Below, in pieces: positions 58,788 through 64,000 of a stretch of 64,000 bases of DNA. Numbering within the stretch: the stretch's first letter is position 1; the number at the start of each line of letters is the position of its first letter. Made by a program: the position numbers and the translations under genes. The DNA lies in the NCBI GenBank assembly GCA_037693485.1, contig CM075346.1:55733001-55797000 (forward strand), read 5' to 3'. The stretch comes from Kitagawia praeruptora. Lineage: Eukaryota; Streptophyta; Magnoliopsida; Apiales; Apiaceae. The notes below the pieces were generated by a model. It was not told where the DNA came from. It was given only the letters and a program-made list of their open reading frames with translations, and searched no databases.

Positions 58788-60346
58788 CTTGAACTTGAAA
58801 CTTGATCTTGAACTTGAAACTTGATCTTGAACTTGAAACTTGATCTCAAACTTGAAGCTGGATCTTGACCTTTAACTAGAAGAGCTAGAAAACTAGAGAG
58901 CTTGGGAGCTAGAGAACTTTGAGAAATGAATAGATGTGATGAAATGACAACCCCTTCCACTCTCTTATAGAAGATGGGTGACCTCCTACATCAGGTGAAA
59001 AGCCAGCTCGATTCGCGTTTGCAGGTCATTTGCCGTTTATAAACAAGAAAAGATGAAATTCATCTGTTATATATGAAAAGAATCGAAGTAATTCATACGA
59101 TTCTGAAGAAAGAAAAGATTTGAACGAGTATGTAGCGCCAGCCAGCACTTAAACGCTTAATTGAGTCTTAAGAGCTAACTACGCTTAAGATAGATCACAA
59201 GAGATTAACATTAATTATACTTCGAAAGTTGGAATTCAACAACCAAAAATCAAGATCGAGATTCAAGGTTGAGAACGAGAATTCAAACATCGCGAAAGAG
59301 CTCCGAGAGGCACGACAAGGCGCACAGGGAAGGACCACCAACCTCCTGGCAGCCGTCAGCTGACTAGGAGCACCTGGCAGCTGACCAGGAGCACCTGGCA
59401 GCAGACCAGGTGCACCTGTCAGCTGACCAGCTGCCCGGGAAGGGGTCAGGCCGACCTCCTGGCAGCCTCAGCCGACCAGGAGCACCTGGCGGCCGACCAG
59501 GTGCACCTGTTAGCCGACCAGCTGCCCGGGAAGGGGTCTGGCCGACCTCCTGGCACCTCCCGTCAGTTGGTTGGCCCGGTTGATGGTTCTGATGAAGGTT
59601 TTTGGTTTCCAGAACGAACGTCAACCATCGAACATTCCTAAACTTAGCGCCGTTTAGCGTCGATTAGCACCGTTTAGTGTTGTCTTATGCCATTTAACGT
59701 CATTTAACATAGGTTAAACGTCGTTTAAGCATCATTTAGTGCAGTTTGGATCAAGACGGAGCCCCTGTCAGCCAATCAGCCAACCAGGAGCACCCGTCTG
59801 CTGACTAGGAGCACCTGTCAGCCGACCAGGTGCATAGGAAGGGGCCTGGCCGACCAGGAGCACCTGTCAGCCGACCAGGAGCACCTGGCAGCCGACCAGG
59901 AGCACCTAGCAGCCGACCAGGAGCACCTGGCAGTCGACCAGGAGCACCTAGTGGCCGACCAGTTGCCTGGGAAGGGCTGCAACTGTCCCGGGTCTCCTTT
60001 CAGCCGATCATCTAAGCACCGTTTAGTGCCGATTAGCGCTGTTTAGTGTCGTTTAAGCACCGTTTAGTGCCGATTAGCATCGCTCAGTGCCGATTAGCAC
60101 CGTTAGTGCCGTTTTATGCCGTTTAACACTGCTTAAACGTTGTTTAAGGCTGACTAGCGCTGTTCAGTGCCGTTTAGCAACGTTTAATGTCGTGAGACAT
60201 CGTCGTAAACACGTCGGTCGCTCCACGCTTTACATTAAGATGGTATTGTTGAAAATACTTGTAATAAACCTTGACCCAAGTCTCGAATAAGGTAGTTAAA
60301 ACTTCAAGGAAAACCTGATCAGTTTTCCTAGAAGTTGGGGGACAAA
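58788..60346. repeat. minisatellite-rich 3' region of element A
   Basis: At 58795-58870 CTTGAACTTGAAACTTGAT-like units repeat. At about 59337-59560 and 59760-59970 a unit of about 20-21 bp (CCGACCAGGAGCACCTGGCAG and variants) recurs many times, GC-rich in an AT-rich setting. Between and after these (59640-59750, 60005-60200) runs CGTTTAG.G.CG.TTAGC-type repeats of about 14-17 bp. The region ends with the polypurine tract AAGTTGGGGGACAAA before 60347. No gene-like frame is credible here. Confidence 0.85.
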
Positions 60347-60843
60347 TGATATGGGCTAAAAATAAGCCTTAAAGACACATTTAATGCAGCATTAATTAGA
60401 CCCAATATGGTCCAATTGTGGGGCCCACCAGATGGGCCCAAACCCTATTTATGGTATTAATTTCATAATTAATATTAAGGGTAATAACCAACTCAGTAAT
60501 AAGAGTCAAATAAGGATATTACTCCTGCTTAACTTAGCCTCCAAGGTACCTACTTCAACATGGAAATTGATTCTCATAAGGAAGGAGTCTAGAACCTTCT
60601 TCAAGACGGTGACTTGCCTGCCAAGTCACCTAACCCTACTACGATTCTAAGGCGTCTAAGCCTATATAAAGGGCCTGACCCCTCATTCTCAGAACTACGT
60701 TTTTGGCTTTATTCTCAATACGAGATACGTACGCACTCTGTGAGGACCGATCAGTCTCGAACATGGAAACAACCATTAAACCTCGAAGCTCACCAACCCT
60801 AGCATTAAATACAATTTCGTAACCTAGTTTTAATTCCACAACA
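60347..60843 (+). repeat. 3' LTR of element A (497 bp)
   Basis: Starts TGATATGGGC directly after the polypurine tract and ends TTCCACAACA; same length as 24189-24685 with few substitutions. A TATA-like CTATATAAAGG lies near 60662. Confidence 0.93.
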
Positions 60844-60848
60844 ATTAT

Positions 60849-61797
60849 TTTACTAAATAAATTGCTCGTAATGTTTTAAGAAAAAGAGAAATTATTGTTG
60901 CCCGTGATATTTCTAGGAAAGAGGGATTTTAATTAGAAAATATAGAAAAAAATGATATGTTTTAGCTAAAAAAGTTAATCGATTAATTATTAGTATTATC
61001 ATATTACTATTTTATTTTATTAAACAGAACTGCCCTTAATATAATTGAACAATGAGAGATTTTAGTTAGAGAAAATAGAAAAGATAATGTGAAAATTAAA
61101 AAAGTGACATGCTTTAGGTGAAAAAGGTAATTGATTAGTTTATACTATTATTATTTAATTATGTTCTTTTATTAATTAAAATTGCACCTAGTATTTTTTA
61201 GAAAATGAGAAATTAATGTTGTCCGTGATATTTCTAGGAAAAAGGGAATTTAATTAGAAAAAATAGAAAGATGATATGTTTTAGCTGAAAAGATAATCGG
61301 TTAATTATTAGTATTGCAATGCACGGGTTTCTTGTATTATGTTATAAATTTTATTTAATATCATAATTATGTTTTAATATAATCATATTTACGGATTATA
61401 ATAATGTTTTCTTATTATGAACAACGTATATGATTTTTAATATATTTTATTAATAATTGAAAATTTCGGTGTTATATTTTTGGGTATATACTAATGATTG
61501 TAAGATTTGTTGTAAATTAAAAAGGTAACGTGTTTTAATTAGAAAGGAAATATTAATGATTGAAACATATGATACAATTGATCTTCTTAGGTGCTTGTAA
61601 AAGGTAATATCTTGACTAATTACTATTAATTATATTATGTTATTACTTATTTTAGGTGTATTTATTTTTCTTTATAATGAAGGATAAATAAGTAAATTCA
61701 CGAAGTACCAAAAAATAGGTACCAAAAAACAGGTACCAAAACTTTTAATGTTTCGGCTTTTATATAATAGTAGAGATATAGATATATAGATATCCTC
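60849..61797. other. AT-rich repeat units, right part of the array split by element A
   Basis: Units of about 200-250 bp recur with the blocks GTTG.CCGTGATATTTCTAGG, GAAAAAATAGAAA, GATGATATGTTTTAGCT and AAAAGGTAAT.GATTA (about 60890-61010, 61040-61150, 61215-61320). The array ends near GCAATGCACGGGTTTC at 61316, matching in style the GCGATGCACGG at 23818. From about 61670 it turns into a TATATAATAGTAGAGATATAG stretch. No gene is present. Confidence 0.55.
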
Positions 61798-62137
61798 TGT
61801 TGGCCACGAATATTAGCTAGAATAATATGTACAATTATAATTTGTAATTAGACCCAATTGGACTTAGTTTGTAGTTAGGCCCAAATGTATTCTATTCCCT
61901 TAATGGGCCTTGAAGCCCAAAACATGTAAATGAACTTTAGCTTTCTCTCCAAGTAAAGGTGGTTAGGAGGATGACCCACATGGATCCCCTATAAATATAT
62001 TTGTACCTCCTTACTTGGAAAGGGATGCAACTTTGTAGAGAAGAGAGTCTCCTATAGATTGTGAGATTAATAAAATATTCCTTTTAAACCCTGATTATTG
62101 TTAATTACTTTACACCTAAAATATCTCACGATCATCA
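61798..62137 (+). repeat. 5' LTR of the right-hand gypsy element (340 bp)
   Basis: Starts TGTTGGCCACGAATATTAGC and ends CTCACGATCATCA. It has a TATA-like CTATAAATATAT near 61990 and AATAAAATATTCC near 62068 resembling a polyadenylation region. The sequence after it, TTTGACGCTAGAAGGAGC at 62138, is close to the common gypsy primer site TTTGGCGCTAGAAGGAG. Confidence 0.75.
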
Positions 62138-62189
62138 TTTGACGCTAGAAGGAGCTTCTCTGCTAGAGTTAGAATACGAAAAATAGACA

Positions 62190-63660
62190 TTGGAGATGAA
62201 GAACCAGTAGTTCGACGTCTAACGGAGGAGGAAATACGAACAGTCCCCCGTGACGATGCCGAAACCACACGACCAACACTCTAGCCACGACGGTTATTCT
62301 CTGTTCCAGAGGATGACGAAATACCTGAGGGATCTCAAAGACCCCTCGTTACAGAACATGCTAAAGATATGAAAAGACGATGACCTGACACCCGCACTAG
62401 GGTTCCGACGGCTTCAGGGAAACAGGTGTTGACGAGCGATGCTCGCCACCACCTCGAGAGAATACAGAGACAAAATGCTGATATAGAAATCGAGGAAGAT
62501 GTTGAGGACTTTTATGGCTCGAATGATGAGCTTTTAGCCCTCGAGACTCAGTGAAGGAGGCTGGAAGAAAAGCTGAGAAAGAGAAAGGAAAAAAGGCGCC
62601 TCCAACTCGAGTTGCAGCAAACGTCATTGTCGGCCCACTCCTCTCAATACCAATCTGCAGGCCACAACTCCGTGGGTTATGACGATGACGTGAGTTATGA
62701 AGATGAAACGGAATCAAACAGGTCGTACCAAGTTCCCCATAAAAGAAGACAAACCAGGTCTCAGGAGAACGCTTCATGGCAGAGCGAGTCAAGAGGATCC
62801 TACAGGTCAGGGGAAATCTCATAGCTGCAAAGCAGCTTCGAGATGTGCAAGAAATTTATTCGAAGCCAGGCGGGCTCCGATGCTCCAATGAAGAGCCCCC
62901 TCGCCGTTAGAATCGAGAAAGCATGAATTAACAGGAGCTTAAAAACTCCGCCAATTGATCAATTTGATGGATCTACGGACCCAAGTGAGTTCTTGAATAC
63001 CTACGATGGTAAAATGGCATTTTGCAGACACTCAGAAGTAGCCCGATGCCAGTTCTTTTCAATCTGCCTTCGGGGCACGACACTTCGATGGTATAACAAC
63101 TTGCCCCCGAGGTCCATTGATTCGTGGGACTTGTCAAAAACCAAGTTCAAAGGAAGATTCTCCAGTAATTATAGAGGCAGCAAGATCACAACTTTGCTCA
63201 TGACAATAAGACAGTGCTCTAACGAGTCGTTAAGGGAATTTTTAACTCGCTTTCGAGCTGAGTTTGCCGAAATACCTAACCTCGTGGAAGATCTCGCCAT
63301 CAACTACCTCGCTACAAGCATTGAAAAACACAGACATAGCTCCCTGTTGGAAGAGTATTTCGAAAAAAGTCCACGATCTCTCCAAGCTGCCTTCCAGATC
63401 GTAGAACATAGAATGACGCTGTAAGAGGCAGTTGGAAGTATTCAATCACCTAGAAGACACTCCCAGAGATGGGACAAAAATTCACTCCGAATTCAGATCT
63501 CCAAGGTCGGACTATAGAAAGGATAGTGATTCGTACTCGAGATCCCGAGACTGGAGGAGTCCTCGATCAAATCGAGCTCCTCGCTCCGACAGATCACTTC
63601 ATGGTCCAACATTTGTCCCCCCTAGTGAGGAGGGTATCTTTAGATCCCTTCTTTTTTGGT
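62190..63660 (+). pseudogene. gag: degraded gypsy gag
   Basis: The N-terminal half (to about 62824) is hydrophilic and broken. After a further stop region, 62993-63424 encodes the retrotransposon-gag domain: NTYDGKMAFCRHSEVARCQF, TLRWYNNLPPRSIDSW, FKGRFSSNYRGSK, ESLREFLTRFRAEFAEI. The TAA at about 63422 is followed in another phase by an Arg/Ser/Asp-rich tail (63432-63640, SRSRDWRSPRSNRAPRSDRS), typical of the gag C-terminus. Several stops and at least one shift make it non-functional. Confidence 0.8.
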
Positions 63661-63690
63661 ACCTGTTAAAAGAATATAATAAGATAAAAT

Positions 63691-64000
63691 AGAAATAATT
63701 TTGGGTAGGTGAGAAGAATAGTGTATGTATTGTTTTTTTTATATATTTATCCATTTTTGTTGTGACAATTCATTTTTTGGTTTTATAATTTCGAGACGTG
63801 CAGCGGGTGCTCTCAAGGGAACTTATATTTATTTGTTGTGTCTCTGCCCCCATTTCTATCGTAAGGTACGTTTGTCCTTTTGATTTCTTGTTTTTATTTC
63901 AGAGTTGCTTGAACGTTTTTAGTCTTGTGTGTATCTGTTATAGTCTGTATAGATGAGAGAGATGTCGTTTTCTTCTTCTTCTTCCCGTACGCTTAGTGGT
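63691..64000. other. right edge: AT-rich DNA and a possible ORF start
   Basis: After the gag tail there is AT- and T-rich DNA. At 63952 an ATG opens the frame MREMSFSSSSSRTLSG, still open at the window end. Serine-rich starts of this type occur in retrotransposon extra ORFs and in some host genes, so nothing firm can be said. Confidence 0.3.

Larger units (their letters stand above)
24189..60843 (+). mobile_element. Element A: Tat-lineage Ty3/gypsy retrotransposon hosting a nest
   Basis: Two 497-bp LTRs (24189-24685 and 60347-60843) bound a 36.7-kb interval. The flanks GTTAT (24184-24188) and ATTAT (60844-60848) are a target duplication with one mismatch. After removing the solo LTR 25091-29943 and element B with everything inside it (33146-54144), about 10.8 kb remains in the order gag, protease, reverse transcriptase, RNase H, second RNase H, integrase, antisense ORF, minisatellite, polypurine tract. 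A second, archaeal-type RNase H before integrase and an antisense ORF between integrase and the 3' LTR are hallmarks of the Tat group (Retand-like). Several stops and frame shifts make it inactive. Confidence 0.92.
61798..63690 (+). mobile_element. 5' part of another gypsy retrotransposon
   Basis: A 340-bp LTR, a primer-site-like sequence and a degraded gag are followed by DNA with no recognisable pol. No 3' LTR is seen before the window ends, so the element is either truncated near 63640 or interrupted and continued outside. The gag type and primer site suggest a Tat- or related gypsy lineage distinct from element A. Confidence 0.75.

Noticed and set aside
59830..60015. Proline/glycine/arginine-rich repeat protein
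   Set aside because: It is the translation of the minisatellite; other frames of the same array give equally regular peptides.
59337..60200. CRISPR-like array of repeats and spacers
   Set aside because: Units are contiguous variants without unique spacers, there are no cas genes, and this is plant nuclear DNA.
1..64000. Integrated pararetrovirus or envelope gene
   Set aside because: All reverse transcriptase and gag motifs fit gypsy or copia retrotransposons; no movement-protein, coat or envelope motif was seen.

Overview
This window is nuclear DNA of a flowering plant, most probably a eudicot. It is AT-rich and gene-poor, and almost all of it is transposable elements. I see one apparently intact host gene, a single-exon EXO70-family exocyst subunit of 624 codons at 21143-23017 (+). 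The species cannot be fixed from the sequence. I saw no bacterial-type operon, CRISPR array, rRNA gene or free-standing tRNA gene.

Left part (1-20.4 kb). A Ty3/gypsy element enters from the left edge, with a broken gag, a nearly deleted pol and a 3.4-kb 3' LTR (3051-6497). It abuts a minus-strand Ty1/copia element (6498-13444) that has lost its reverse transcriptase. An AT-rich spacer follows, then a 6.0-kb CACTA DNA transposon (14379-20426, CTA target duplications). The CACTA carries no transposase but holds exon pieces of unrelated host genes: API5-like, a probable CNGC channel, transaldolase and an SBP-box factor.

Host gene (20.6-23.0 kb). A tRNA-derived SINE with a 16-bp target duplication lies about 250 bp upstream of the EXO70 start codon.

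Right part (24.2-60.8 kb) is one nest, resolved almost to the base by target-site duplications. Element A is a Tat-lineage gypsy element (24189-60843, 497-bp LTRs, second RNase H, intron-bearing antisense ORF). It is interrupted in gag by a 4.85-kb solo LTR (25091-29943) and in RNase H by element B (33146-54144, minus). B is interrupted by C (35730-50611, plus). B and C are two copies of one pol-less LTR-element family carrying the same 305-codon ORF of unknown function. C is interrupted by a second CACTA (40100-48221), and its 3' LTR by a Mutator-type MITE (49044-49758). The second CACTA carries exons of phosphoserine phosphatase, a uridine kinase/uracil phosphoribosyltransferase-like gene and a WDR4/TRM82-like gene, and is itself interrupted by a 3.6-kb solo LTR (40776-44410).

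Right edge (60.8-64 kb). A short-unit repeat array that A split continues here, followed by the 5' end of another gypsy element (LTR 61798-62137, degraded gag).

The most notable content is the pair of non-autonomous CACTA elements that have each collected exons from several unrelated genes in one orientation with splice sites kept, and the B/C family with its unexplained ORF. All homology statements come from reading translated sequence against remembered family motifs; no database search was run.
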